Assembly: GCA_029239575.1 (NCBI GenBank)
Contig: JARBUP010000062.1
Span: forward strand, 1-12,077
Source: Bacillota bacterium
GTDB lineage: Bacteria; Bacillota; Clostridia; Tissierellales; Sedimentibacteraceae
Reading direction: 5' to 3'
Length of the DNA: 12,077 nucleotides
A program made the translations under genes and the position numbers. Each line of letters begins with the position of its first letter. The stretch's first letter is position 1. Below, one piece after another: positions 1 to 7,643 of this stretch. The notes beneath the pieces were generated by a model that worked only from the letters and a program-made list of their open reading frames with translations, made no database searches and was not told the DNA's origin.

Positions 1-35
1 GTATATAGTTTTAATAAGCTTGTCATGATATTAGC

Positions 36-70
36 AAAAGAAAAAACTCATTAGTAAAATGAGTTTTTTC
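36..70 (-). terminator. Intrinsic terminator closing the acnX-dctPQM-larA-like operon
   Basis: A perfect 12-bp inverted repeat (40-51 with 59-70) has a 7-nt loop. Its minus-strand 3' arm ends in TTTTTTC, followed by TTTT. It starts 21 bp past the stop of the LarA-like gene, the last gene of the operon. The repeat is A/T-symmetrical, so it could also stop plus-strand transcripts coming from the left. Confidence 0.85.
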
Positions 71-90
71 TTTTATATTGTTCGTGGAGG

Positions 91-1326
91 TTATGTATTA
101 ATTAATGTCAATCTTTCATTGTTTAAAACATCATTTAATAAAGCTTCAGAAATTTCTATATATTCTAATTGAAGAGTATTTTTAATTTTAACTATTTTAA
201 GGTTTTCTTTATCCGCTTTTCTTAAAATTTTTATTGCTATTTTTAATGCTTCATATTCATCTTCAGCGATTAAAGGTATTTTACAATCATCAATACATTT
301 AACTGCTATTCCATTTGTATATATTGATTCATAATCAAGCTGGTCAAAAACCTTTTTAGTTATTATATCAAATATACCAAGGCCTATTCCATTACCATGA
401 GATTCTTCTGTTATGTCAAGGAGAATCATTCTTTTTATTTTAGGGACATCTAAAACAAATTCATTTAATATATAACTTTTTCCTAAAATATTTGGATCAA
501 ATCCCGCTCCAGAAATGTTTTTTCCAATTTCTTGAACTATTAATATATCAATATCAGGAATCATTAAAGTAGGCATATTTTGTTTAGCTATTTTTACTAA
601 TTTTATTTCTTCCTCAATTAAATTTTCAGAATGTATTGCTTTTATTAAAGCGGTTTGGTCATATGCATTTTCTACTATGGCAACACCAAATCCTACATTT
701 ACTTTTTCCATTATCATTGTTGCGGCTTCTTTTAACAATTCTCCAAAACAATCAAAATCTTCTTCATGTATGGAAGTGCAACCCTTATGATTTCCTAATC
801 CTATGACGAGCATTTTACATATACCGCTTTGTATGTCCGATACAAAATCAGTATGAAGTTTAACTCTGTTAATAGGAACAATTAAGTCAGCTTCAAAAGA
901 TGTTTTATCGAAATAAACTGTAATACCTTTTTTTGTTTTGCCAATTTCAACAACATCAATTTTAGTGATAATTTTTACACCCATTGATTCTTCAGTAATA
1001 CCATAGCCATTTAAAATTTCTCTTTGACCTTCTTCTGTCCCGCTCCCATGGCTACCCATTGCAGAAACAATGAATGGCTCAGCTCCTGCAAACTTAATTT
1101 CATCTACTACAGATTTAACAATTTTTGATATATTTTTTATTCCCCTGCTGCCAACAGCAACAGCTACTTTTTGACCTATTTTTATTTTGGATTTTATTTC
1201 ATCTTTATTTATTTCTAATTTAATTGTACCTTCTATATCATCTAATTTATCTTTATTAAACGATTGTTTTACTTTATACATTTTAGGCAAATTTATATTA
1301 TTATCTTCTTCTAATAAAATTGGCAT
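91..1326 (-). CDS. LarA-family (lactate racemase domain, DUF2088) protein, putative Ni-dependent 2-hydroxyacid racemase or epimerase
   Basis: A 411-residue cytoplasmic protein of the LarA family, close to the usual length. LarA enzymes use a nickel-pincer nucleotide to racemise or epimerise 2-hydroxy acids by hydride transfer. Sites expected from Lactobacillus LarA are visible, numbered from the ATG at 1326: His93 in a GSHGSGT motif (catalytic His108 equivalent), His158 in KLHTDF (His174), Lys171 in GICK (the cofactor lysine, Lys184), and His187 (nickel ligand His200). The Lys-to-His spacing of 16 equals that of LarA. The frame opens at a TTG at 1338, but GGAGG lies inside that extension, 5 nt before the ATG, so the ATG is chosen. 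It is the last gene of the operon, 16 nt after dctM. Characterised relatives act on lactate, malate, 2-hydroxyglutarate, phenyllactate or gluconate-type acids. The substrate here is unknown, and no larB, larC or larE cofactor gene is in the window. Confidence 0.8.
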   Translation of the reverse strand: MPILLEEDNNINLPKMYKVKQSFNKDKLDDIEGTIKLEINKDEIKSKIKIGQKVAVAVGSRGIKNISKIVKSVVDEIKFAGAEPFIVSAMGSHGSGTEEGQREILNGYGITEESMGVKIITKIDVVEIGKTKKGITVYFDKTSFEADLIVPINRVKLHTDFVSDIQSGICKMLVIGLGNHKGCTSIHEEDFDCFGELLKEAATMIMEKVNVGFGVAIVENAYDQTALIKAIHSENLIEEEIKLVKIAKQNMPTLMIPDIDILIVQEIGKNISGAGFDPNILGKSYILNEFVLDVPKIKRMILLDITEESHGNGIGLGIFDIITKKVFDQLDYESIYTNGIAVKCIDDCKIPLIAEDEYEALKIAIKILRKADKENLKIVKIKNTLQLEYIEISEALLNDVLNNERLTLINT

Positions 1327-1331
1327 ATATG

Positions 1332-1336
1332 CCTCC
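1332..1336 (-). promoter_or_regulatory. Ribosome binding site that fixes the LarA-like start
   Basis: GGAGG on the minus strand lies 5 nt before the ATG at 1326-1324. It falls inside the four-codon TTG extension (1338), which would itself have no Shine-Dalgarno sequence, so the ATG is preferred. Confidence 0.75.
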
Positions 1337-1342
1337 AATTAA

Positions 1343-2623
1343 CTATTTTAATACATTTACAAGGAACATGGAAAGCGGACTAAAGTAAGTTGTTAACAAT
1401 AAAACTATTAAAAGTGATAAAATTAACCACTTCATTGTTTTCATCATTCTTTCTATGGAAACATCAGCTATAGCCGAAGCAACAAATAAATCTATTCCAT
1501 AAGGAGGTGTTGTAAATCCAATTGCTAAGTTCATTGTAAGAATGATACCAAATTGTACAGGAGACATACCTAATTTTGTAACTATAGGAAGTAAAATAGG
1601 TGCTAATATAATTGTAGCAGGTATATTATCTATGAAACATCCTACAACCAATAAAAATACATTTATAATCAACAAAAGTAATATTGGATTATCTGTAAAA
1701 GATAATATAGAATTAGCTATCATAGTAGGTATTTGTTCCATGCTTAAATACGCAGCAAACGCAGCTGATAATCCAACCATAAATGTTGTAAGACCATTTA
1801 CTATAATAGTATCTCTTAAAGCATCATATAATTTTTGAAATGTTAATTCTTTATATACAAATGCACCTATTATAGCTGAATAAACAACTGATACAACTGC
1901 AGCTTCTGTAGGAGTAAATACTCCTGAATATATACCACCTAAAATTATCCCAGGTGATAAAATTGCCCAAATGGCATCTTTAAACTTAGCCCATTTTTCT
2001 GCAAAAGTAAATTTTTCATATGTTCCTCTATATCCTTCTTTTTTAGAAATAAAATAGCAAGTTATCATTAATCCAACACCCATTGCAATACCTGGAAAGA
2101 AACCTGCTTTAAACAAATCTCCAATTGATGTTCCAGTTACAACTCCATAAAGTACGAATGGAATGCTCGGTGGGATTATAACTCCTATGGTTCCTGCAGC
2201 AGCTGCAATAGATGCACCAAATCCTCTATCATAACCCTTTTTTTCCATTTCAGGAATCATGAAAGCACCAACTGCAGAAGTTGTTGCCATTGCAGAACCT
2301 GATATAGCAGCAAAAAACATACATACAACTGTCGTAATCATTGCAAGACCACCTGTAACTCGTCCAACAGCTAAACTTGCCATGTCAACAAGACGTTTAG
2401 CAACTCCGCCTGTAGACATTATATTACCTGCTAAAATAAAAAACGGAATAGCCATTAATGGAAATGAATCTACGCCTGCCACAGCATTTTGTGTGATTAA
2501 AAGCAATGGAATATCTGAAAACAACATCAGAGTTATCATAGTTCCCATGCCTATGGCATAACCGATGGGAACTTTAATAAATATTAACAAAATAAATGAA
2601 CCAAACAGTGTTAAAACTTCCAC
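1343..2623 (-). CDS. dctM: TRAP transporter large permease subunit, DctM family
   Basis: A 426-residue integral membrane protein, the usual DctM size. It is the channel subunit of a tripartite ATP-independent periplasmic (TRAP) transporter, which moves solute from the DctP receptor using a sodium or proton gradient. Hydrophobic segments run through the whole length, and family signatures are visible: an early GYAIGMG, the FPLMAIPFFILAGNIM segment near residue 54, and a C-terminal block with NLAIGFTTPPYGIDLFV. The start is GTG at 2623. Its G is also the last base of the dctQ TAG stop (TAGTG), and a GGGGGTG ribosome site sits in the end of dctQ, which suggests translational coupling. It is followed after 16 nt by the LarA-like gene. 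The family is certain; the transported solute is not known. Confidence 0.95.
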   Translation of the reverse strand: MEVLTLFGSFILLIFIKVPIGYAIGMGTMITLMLFSDIPLLLITQNAVAGVDSFPLMAIPFFILAGNIMSTGGVAKRLVDMASLAVGRVTGGLAMITTVVCMFFAAISGSAMATTSAVGAFMIPEMEKKGYDRGFGASIAAAAGTIGVIIPPSIPFVLYGVVTGTSIGDLFKAGFFPGIAMGVGLMITCYFISKKEGYRGTYEKFTFAEKWAKFKDAIWAILSPGIILGGIYSGVFTPTEAAVVSVVYSAIIGAFVYKELTFQKLYDALRDTIIVNGLTTFMVGLSAAFAAYLSMEQIPTMIANSILSFTDNPILLLLIINVFLLVVGCFIDNIPATIILAPILLPIVTKLGMSPVQFGIILTMNLAIGFTTPPYGIDLFVASAIADVSIERMMKTMKWLILSLLIVLLLTTYFSPLSMFLVNVLK

Positions 2624-3114
2624 TAATTTTCACCCCCTGCTGTTTTAAATAATTTACACGTTTTAACTATTTCTCCTATCAATCTTAAACCTATAATAAA
2701 AGAGCTAAAAGGTAAACTTGCATAAACAAATGCTAATGGTATTCCAATACCAGCTGACTTTGTGCCCCTCATCAATTGTTTTGTAACAAGTTCTGTTCCA
2801 TTAAAAATTAAGAATATATCAAAAGCAAGCCATAAAATATCAGCTATAATAATCATTGCATTTTTACCATTAGGACCGAATTTATTATCTAATATTTCTA
2901 AACGAATGTGCTTGTCATGTCTTAAAGCTACGCTTGCACCAAGCCAAGTTTGCCATATGAACAAATATCTTGAAAACTCTTCGCTCCAAGAGAGCGAAGA
3001 GTTAAATACATATCTGGCAATTACTTGTATGAATATAACTATTACAGTTATAATCAAACTTAGAACGAGCGTATATTCTTCAAACTTATTATAGAAATTC
3101 ACCAGTTTTTTCAT
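2623..3114 (-). CDS. dctQ: TRAP transporter small permease subunit, DctQ family
   Basis: A 163-residue membrane protein with four hydrophobic segments, at about residues 15-35, 48-70, 88-108 and 126-150, the normal DctQ plan. The family hallmark ARYVFNSSLSWSEEFSRYLF, followed by W..WLGASVALR and a HI pair, lies at about residues 34-70. DctQ pairs with DctM in the membrane. The ATG at 3114 has AAAGG 9 nt upstream. The gene is 54 nt downstream of dctP and overlaps dctM by one base, giving the common P-Q-M order. This is a confident family call with no substrate information. Confidence 0.94.
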   Translation of the reverse strand: MKKLVNFYNKFEEYTLVLSLIITVIVIFIQVIARYVFNSSLSWSEEFSRYLFIWQTWLGASVALRHDKHIRLEILDNKFGPNGKNAMIIIADILWLAFDIFLIFNGTELVTKQLMRGTKSAGIGIPLAFVYASLPFSSFIIGLRLIGEIVKTCKLFKTAGGEN

Positions 3115-3168
3115 AATATACGACCTTTCTATAAATATTTATGCCTGAATTAATTGTTAAATATAGTT

Positions 3169-4224
3169 TTATTGTCTGTATGGCTCGATAATATCGAATA
3201 TTTCTGCTCCTAATTCTTTTTCATATTGAACGTACATAGGAGCTACCTTTTCTACGAATTTTTGTTTATTTTCAGCTGACACTTCATTTACTTCCATTCC
3301 AGCTTCTTTTAACTTGTCAATGAATTTTTGATTATCATTAACTTCTGAATTTATTTGCCAATCAACTAAAAATTGTTTTGCGCCTTCATTTACTATTTTC
3401 TTTTGATCATCTGTTAAACTGTCATAGAAATCTTGGTTCATTAAATTTGCACAGAAACTGTAAACATGTTCTGTTAAACTTAAATATTTTTGAACTTCTT
3501 GGAATTTAGAAGCATAGATTAAAGATGCTGGGTTTTCTTGTCCATCAACAGTTTTTTGTTGCAATCCTGTAAATAATTCACTAAAACTCATAGGTGTTGC
3601 ATTAGAACCTAAATATTTAAACATGTCTATAAATACTGGACTTTCCATAACTCTCATTTTAATACCTGCTAAATCAGCTGGTTCATTTATAGGTTTTACA
3701 TTGTTAGTCATACTTCTCATGCCGTTGAAGTTATAACCAAGGTTTACAATACCAACTTTTTCTAATTCAGCATCTAATTTTTCTCCTATAGGTCCTCCAT
3801 TTAAACCTTCAAATGCTTTTTCAGTATTAGTAAACATAAAAGGCATATCAAGAGCTCCAAATTGTGGTGAATACATAACTAAAACCGATGTTGATGGAAG
3901 TGCCATTTGCAAAGTTCCCATTGCAACAGCTTCAGTCATTTGAACGTCACCACCAAGTATACCGTTTGGATATAGTTCAACTTTAATTTCACCATTTGAT
4001 TCTTTTTCTACATATTCTTTAAATTTTAAAGCTGATAATTGTACTGAGTGGTCTTCTGCACAAATGTGGCCATACTTAATTACTATTGGGTCTTTCTTTT
4101 CTGTGTTTGTTTGTTCTGTAGTTGTTGTTCCTGTACTTGATGGTGCTTCTTGTTTTGATGTACAACCTGTTCCTAATGATAAAATCATAATTAAAGCCAT
4201 AATTAAACAAATAATCTTTTTCAT
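3169..4224 (-). CDS. dctP: TRAP transporter solute-binding lipoprotein, DctP family
   Basis: A 351-residue extracytoplasmic receptor. The first 20 residues form a lipoprotein signal peptide ending in LGTGC with Cys21 as the lipid site. A Thr/Ser/Glu-rich linker to about residue 45 follows, as in Gram-positive receptors. The mature domain has family marks: Arg170 in GMRSMTN, Arg191 in GIKMRVME, and DGQENP at 228-232. The arginine of the MRV motif normally salt-bridges the substrate carboxylate, so an organic acid ligand is expected. The ATG at 4224 has AAGGAG 6 nt upstream. It lies 150 bp after the second acnX small gene, a gap with a possible internal promoter, and precedes dctQ. The neighbours suggest that it delivers the substrate of the AcnX and LarA-like enzymes (inference). 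Confidence 0.94.
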   Translation of the reverse strand: MKKIICLIMALIMILSLGTGCTSKQEAPSSTGTTTTEQTNTEKKDPIVIKYGHICAEDHSVQLSALKFKEYVEKESNGEIKVELYPNGILGGDVQMTEAVAMGTLQMALPSTSVLVMYSPQFGALDMPFMFTNTEKAFEGLNGGPIGEKLDAELEKVGIVNLGYNFNGMRSMTNNVKPINEPADLAGIKMRVMESPVFIDMFKYLGSNATPMSFSELFTGLQQKTVDGQENPASLIYASKFQEVQKYLSLTEHVYSFCANLMNQDFYDSLTDDQKKIVNEGAKQFLVDWQINSEVNDNQKFIDKLKEAGMEVNEVSAENKQKFVEKVAPMYVQYEKELGAEIFDIIEPYRQ

Positions 4225-4262
4225 AAATTTCTCCTTTTTAATTTAAATTTTATTTTTAATGC

Positions 4263-4345
4263 ATGTATAAATTTTAATAGAGCTAATTTTGATACGTTTT
4301 AATTTTTTGTTTTAATTTAATTTATAATTTTTTTATAATTTTTTT
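4263..4345 (-). promoter_or_regulatory. Possible internal promoter of dctP with operator-like half site and phased A-tracts
   Basis: On the minus strand TTAAAA (4302-4297) and TATTAA (4279-4274) are 17 bp apart. Just after the -10 comes TTTATACAT, a half match to the ATGTATACAT operator seen at the gntR and acnX promoters. Upstream, the plus strand carries two perfect 11-bp copies of ATAATTTTTTT (4324-4345), which are helically phased tracts that could bend DNA or act as an UP element. The hexamers are weak and the region is extremely AT-rich, so read-through from acnX may be the main source of dct transcripts. Confidence 0.3.
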
Positions 4346-4350
4346 ATCAT

Positions 4351-4380
4351 GAATAAAGAAACCAGTTTCAAGAATTATTC
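4351..4380 (-). other. Imperfect hairpin at the end of acnX small subunit 2
   Basis: GAATAA, which contains the Glu codon and stop of the gene, can pair with TTATTC. Inside it GAAA can pair with TTTC around a 4-nt loop. On the transcribed strand it is followed by an A-run, not a U-run, so it does not look like an intrinsic terminator. It may be an RNA processing or stability element, or chance. Confidence 0.3.
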
Positions 4381-4779
4381 TAATATTGTAATTTCACCAC
4401 TATCCGCATCCAATATAATTTTCATACCTGTTTTAATATAATCATAAAATTGCTTATCAACTTTATGTACCATTGGAGTTTCCATAATTATTGCACTGCT
4501 TACTAAAACTGTGTCTGCTTGTTCAACGATTATTCCTTTAGGCTCCAATTTGTTTTGAGATAATTTATAAAGTCCATCAGCTTGTACAACTGAGCTTCCT
4601 TTTCCTGAAGGCATGATCAATATTTTGTTTGCTATTGTTTGATTTAAAATATCATGATTTTTTTCAACAACAATTCCTGTTGCAGGTTCCACTAAATAAA
4701 AACAAACTGCATCTTTAGAAACTATGACTTCTGCTTCAACTTTACCCCCCGAAATTTTAGTACATTTAAATGTTTTCAT
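4375..4779 (-). CDS. Aconitase X small subunit 2 (DUF126 swivelling domain)
   Basis: A 134-residue protein of the AcnX small-subunit (DUF126) family, the usual size for the split form. This domain matches the mobile swivel domain of aconitases and supplies active-site serine. The segment PSGKGSS at residues 57-63, followed by VVQADGLY, corresponds to the conserved Gly-Ser loop. It must pair with a large subunit to act as a dehydratase. The ATG overlaps the TAA stop of large subunit 2 by one base (TAATG), and GGGGAGGTG within the end of the large gene serves as ribosome site, so the two are translationally coupled and probably made in equal amounts. It is clearly paralogous to the 137-residue small subunit upstream, with the same stretch around PSGKGSS. 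Characterised AcnX enzymes dehydrate cis-3-hydroxy-L-proline or, in archaea, mevalonate 5-phosphate. The substrate here is not known. Confidence 0.88.
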   Translation of the reverse strand: MKTFKCTKISGGKVEAEVIVSKDAVCFYLVEPATGIVVEKNHDILNQTIANKILIMPSGKGSSVVQADGLYKLSQNKLEPKGIIVEQADTVLVSSAIIMETPMVHKVDKQFYDYIKTGMKIILDADSGEITILE

Positions 4780-5996
4780 TATTCAAGCACCTCCCCAGCT
4801 ATGGCTGCTTCTATACACTGCTCTAAAGGTCTAATTATAAATTTAATACCTCTAATTTCATTGTAATATGCGCATTTAGGCGAATCTGTAACACCCACTG
4901 TGTGATAATAAGGTTTCCAGCATGGAGGTACATCTATACATGTATCTGCAACTATATGTCCGCCAGATCTTTGAATGATATTTAAATAACCTGACCTTGC
5001 AGCTAATTCTTTTGTAAGAGAACTTGTTAATATCCAAGTGTCAACAGCAAATTTTCTACCTTCGCAAACATTTGCGATAGATGCAACTTGATCGATATTT
5101 AAATGAGGGCAACCAAACATTGCAAAATTAATTTTAGAAGGTTCATTACAAAGCCTTTCTCTTGTTTCCTTTAAATCCTTTTCTGTAATTATTATTTTTT
5201 CTTTTATTTTATTGTTGCCTATAGCTGCTTCTAAAGTAGGGGCTTCAGGTGTAATACCTGCTATATGATACATGGACACACAGCCTGAAGTATTTAATTG
5301 TGCTCCAAAATTCATATAACCTGCTGGTGTAGGTCTTTGTTTTATTCCAGTAAATACAGGAATTTCCAAACCCTTATATTTTTCAGGATAGCACCATCCT
5401 AAAATTTGATAATCAAAATCATCCTTTACATCTGCTTGAACTTCTACAACAATTTCAGCTTTTCTATTTTCATCTAATAAAAGTCCATAATTTGGAACCA
5501 TTCCTGTGATAGCAGCACATAATGCGCTTTGAGATGATTCTCTGTTTGACCTTGCACCTATAACTGAATTTACATAAGGTGTTGCACTCGATTCTGAAAA
5601 TGCGATAACTTCGCCATAAGCAGGAACATTTTGTTGTAAATAAGGTGTACAATCAAATGTCAGAGTTGCTCCTAATTTTCTATAAGCTTCATTGCATGCA
5701 GCAACTATGTTTTTACCAACATCGGGTACTTCGTGTAAATGTTCATTTAAATATTTAATGTCTATACTTGGGTTAACTGTTGGAGAAATTTTACAAATAG
5801 CACCTTTTGCTAATAATTTTTCAGCAAACCATACATCTGCATCCTGTGCGCTTAAAGCAACATGGGCACGAGTTATTGGAACCATTTTATCTGCTTCAAA
5901 AGTGTCCCCTATGGCAACTTGTATTTGCATTGCCATTTTAATACCTTCACCATATTTTCCATTTAAAACATCTTGTTCATAACTGGTAAGTTTCAT
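4779..5996 (-). CDS. Aconitase X large (catalytic) subunit 2 (DUF521)
   Basis: A 405-residue AcnX large subunit, full length for the split bacterial form. AcnX enzymes are iron-sulfur hydro-lyases of the aconitase superfamily. Three cysteines sit in the motifs expected to hold the cluster: Cys116 in DCTPY, Cys296 in GCPHLN and Cys353 in ADTC. Other family blocks are PITRAHVALS near residue 40, SESSATPYVNSV near 134 and TSGCVSMYHIAG near 236. The ATG at 5996 follows TAGGAGGC, in which the TAG is the stop of the preceding small subunit and also part of the Shine-Dalgarno sequence. It is roughly half identical, by eye, to large subunit 1, which points to an old duplication. Differences cluster at about residues 78-105, 190-227 and 260-290, so the two may differ in substrate. 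Cis-3-hydroxyproline dehydratase is one possibility, not shown. Confidence 0.9.
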   Translation of the reverse strand: MKLTSYEQDVLNGKYGEGIKMAMQIQVAIGDTFEADKMVPITRAHVALSAQDADVWFAEKLLAKGAICKISPTVNPSIDIKYLNEHLHEVPDVGKNIVAACNEAYRKLGATLTFDCTPYLQQNVPAYGEVIAFSESSATPYVNSVIGARSNRESSQSALCAAITGMVPNYGLLLDENRKAEIVVEVQADVKDDFDYQILGWCYPEKYKGLEIPVFTGIKQRPTPAGYMNFGAQLNTSGCVSMYHIAGITPEAPTLEAAIGNNKIKEKIIITEKDLKETRERLCNEPSKINFAMFGCPHLNIDQVASIANVCEGRKFAVDTWILTSSLTKELAARSGYLNIIQRSGGHIVADTCIDVPPCWKPYYHTVGVTDSPKCAYYNEIRGIKFIIRPLEQCIEAAIAGEVLE

Positions 5997-6010
5997 TTGA
6001 TTTAAGCCTC

Positions 6011-6424
6011 CTATAAAATTTCTACGATACCATTATCAGCATCCACTCTTACCATATCACCATCCTTAACGACATCATAAAATTCCTCTTCAACATCATC
6101 AACCATTGGAATTTCCATTATAATTGCACTTGATACAAGAACTGTTTCTGGATATTTTATTATCATTGCCTTAGGTGCATTGCCTCTTTGATTTAATTGA
6201 TATAAACCATCTGCTTGTACTACTGAACTTCCTTTGCCACTTGGAAAAATCAATATTTTATTAGCCATTGATTTTCCTTCTATATCATGGGAAGGCTCAA
6301 TCATTACACCAGTTGTAGGGTCTATTAAATAAAACATAATGTCATCTTTAGATACTATTGCTTCACCTTCAACAACACCATCTGAAATTTTATGGCACTT
6401 GAATTTTTTTTTGTTTTCTTCCAT
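6011..6424 (-). CDS. Aconitase X small subunit 1 (DUF126 swivelling domain)
   Basis: A 137-residue DUF126 protein, the mobile swivel domain of an AcnX hydro-lyase. PSGKGSS at residues 61-67, followed by VVQADGLY, is the expected active-site loop. The N-terminus carries a short Lys/Glu-rich lead (MEENKKK) absent from its paralogue. The ATG at 6424 is one base after the TAA of large subunit 1, and a GGAGAGGTG ribosome site lies inside the end of that gene. The stop TAG is part of the TAGGAGG used by the next large subunit. The order large-small-large-small with almost no spacing indicates two complete heteromeric enzymes made from one message. The partner is most likely large subunit 1; mixed complexes cannot be excluded. 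Confidence 0.88.
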   Translation of the reverse strand: MEENKKKFKCHKISDGVVEGEAIVSKDDIMFYLIDPTTGVMIEPSHDIEGKSMANKILIFPSGKGSSVVQADGLYQLNQRGNAPKAMIIKYPETVLVSSAIIMEIPMVDDVEEEFYDVVKDGDMVRVDADNGIVEIL

Positions 6425-6425
6425 A

Positions 6426-7631
6426 TTATTTCACCTCTCCAGTTAAAGCAGCTTCTATACATGTATCTAAATCTCTTATTACAAAATGAATTCCTCTTCT
6501 TTGTGGATAATAAGCACATTTAGGAGATTCAGTAATACCAATTTTTCCTTTTAGATGTCTCCAACATGGTTGATCAGGACAAGTATCTGGAACTATCGCT
6601 CCTCCTGACGATTCAATTATTTCTGTAAATCCCATACGATCTGCCATTTCCTTCACATGGCTTGATGTAAGAATCCACATTTCCTTTTGTAATTTCTTTC
6701 CTTCTATTTTATTTGCAATATGTTTTACTTCATCCAATGTAAAATGAGGACAACCAAACATTGCAAAATCTATTTGTCTATTACCTTCCAAAGAAATAAT
6801 ATTTAATTCTTCTTTTAAATCCTCATCAGTAATTATAACTTTTCTTAAAGGTTCTTTTCCTCCAAAAGCAGCTTCAAGAGTCGGAGCTTCAGGAGTAAAT
6901 CCTACAATATGATACATGTCATATGCACCAGATGTATTAAGTTGTGCTCCTAAATTTCTTAAATCTTCTTTTGAAACATATTTTGGTAAGCCTGTAAATA
7001 CAGGTATCCCTTTACCAATTTTTTTACCCATCATTCCAAGCATGTGATAATCAAAAGGAGTATTCATATGAGCTTGTACTTCAACTAATATATTTCCTTT
7101 TCTGTTTTCATCAAGTAAAAGTCCATATTCAGGAACATATCCAGTTATGGCTGCACACAAAGCAGAATTTGCACCTTCTCTGTTGCTTTTTGCTCCCCAT
7201 ACAGCATTTGCATACGGCGTTGCACTTGATTCAGAATAAGCAACGATTTCCCCAAAATTAGGAACATTTGTATCTATGTAAGGTGTGCAATTATAACTTA
7301 AAATCGCACCTAATCCCTTGTATGCATTGTGGGTTCTTTGCATTAAGTTTGCATCTTCTTCGCTTGCCATATTTTTTTCTGTAAAATACGATAAACAAAA
7401 TCCTGGGTTTACAGTTGGAGCCACTCTGCATTTAGCACCTGAATTTAATAATTTTTCAGCAAACCAGAGATCTGCTTCTTGATTGCTTAATGCTACGTGA
7501 GCTCTTGTTATAGGAACCATACGCTCAGCTTTGAAAGATTCTCCAATTGCAACTTGAATTTTCATTGCATATTGAGTACCTTTTCCATACTTTCCGTCAA
7601 GCATATCTTGTTGTACTTGTGTTAATTTCAT
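6426..7631 (-). CDS. Aconitase X large (catalytic) subunit 1 (DUF521)
   Basis: A 401-residue AcnX large subunit and the first gene of the operon. The three putative cluster cysteines are Cys115 (NCTPY), Cys294 (GCPHF) and Cys351 (PDTC). Conserved blocks include PITRAHVALSNQEAD near residue 40, SESSATPYANAV at 133 and TSGAYDMYHIVG at 233. A dehydration of a hydroxy-carboxylate or hydroxy-amino acid is expected from the family. The frame is open 17 codons further, to an ATG at 7682, but that extension has no ribosome site and no family similarity. AAGGAGGAG sits just before the ATG at 7631, and the chosen start gives MKLT, aligned with the MKLT start of the paralogue. A leader of about 160 nt separates it from the mapped promoter. 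Control by the upstream GntR protein is likely from a shared operator. Its substrate is unknown. Confidence 0.9.
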   Translation of the reverse strand: MKLTQVQQDMLDGKYGKGTQYAMKIQVAIGESFKAERMVPITRAHVALSNQEADLWFAEKLLNSGAKCRVAPTVNPGFCLSYFTEKNMASEEDANLMQRTHNAYKGLGAILSYNCTPYIDTNVPNFGEIVAYSESSATPYANAVWGAKSNREGANSALCAAITGYVPEYGLLLDENRKGNILVEVQAHMNTPFDYHMLGMMGKKIGKGIPVFTGLPKYVSKEDLRNLGAQLNTSGAYDMYHIVGFTPEAPTLEAAFGGKEPLRKVIITDEDLKEELNIISLEGNRQIDFAMFGCPHFTLDEVKHIANKIEGKKLQKEMWILTSSHVKEMADRMGFTEIIESSGGAIVPDTCPDQPCWRHLKGKIGITESPKCAYYPQRRGIHFVIRDLDTCIEAALTGEVK

Positions 7632-7634
7632 TTT

Positions 7635-7643
7635 CTCCTCCTT
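7635..7643 (-). promoter_or_regulatory. Ribosome binding site that fixes the acnX large 1 start
   Basis: AAGGAGGAG on the minus strand, with the GGAGG core 5 nt before the ATG at 7631-7629. It is a near-perfect Shine-Dalgarno sequence and rules against the longer start at 7682. Confidence 0.85.

Noticed and set aside
1542..1838. Open frame on the plus strand opposite dctM; similar ones oppose dctM (2259-2561), dctQ, dctP, acnX, gntR and yfcC-like genes
   Set aside because: These are antisense to strongly supported genes, lack ribosome sites and have no recognisable protein features. They arise because AT-rich minus-strand genes leave the complement open.
3131..3142. Palindrome ATAAATATTTAT between dctP and dctQ as a processing hairpin
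   Set aside because: It is all A/T with no loop and would be a very weak RNA fold; such palindromes are common by chance here.
4346..4380. Terminator between acnX small 2 and dctP
   Set aside because: The hairpin is bulged and the transcribed strand continues with A residues, not U. It would not stop transcription by the intrinsic mechanism.
5470..5652. Second open frame on the minus strand inside acnX large 2
   Set aside because: It lies fully within a conserved gene in another frame and its translation is low-complexity with no family likeness.
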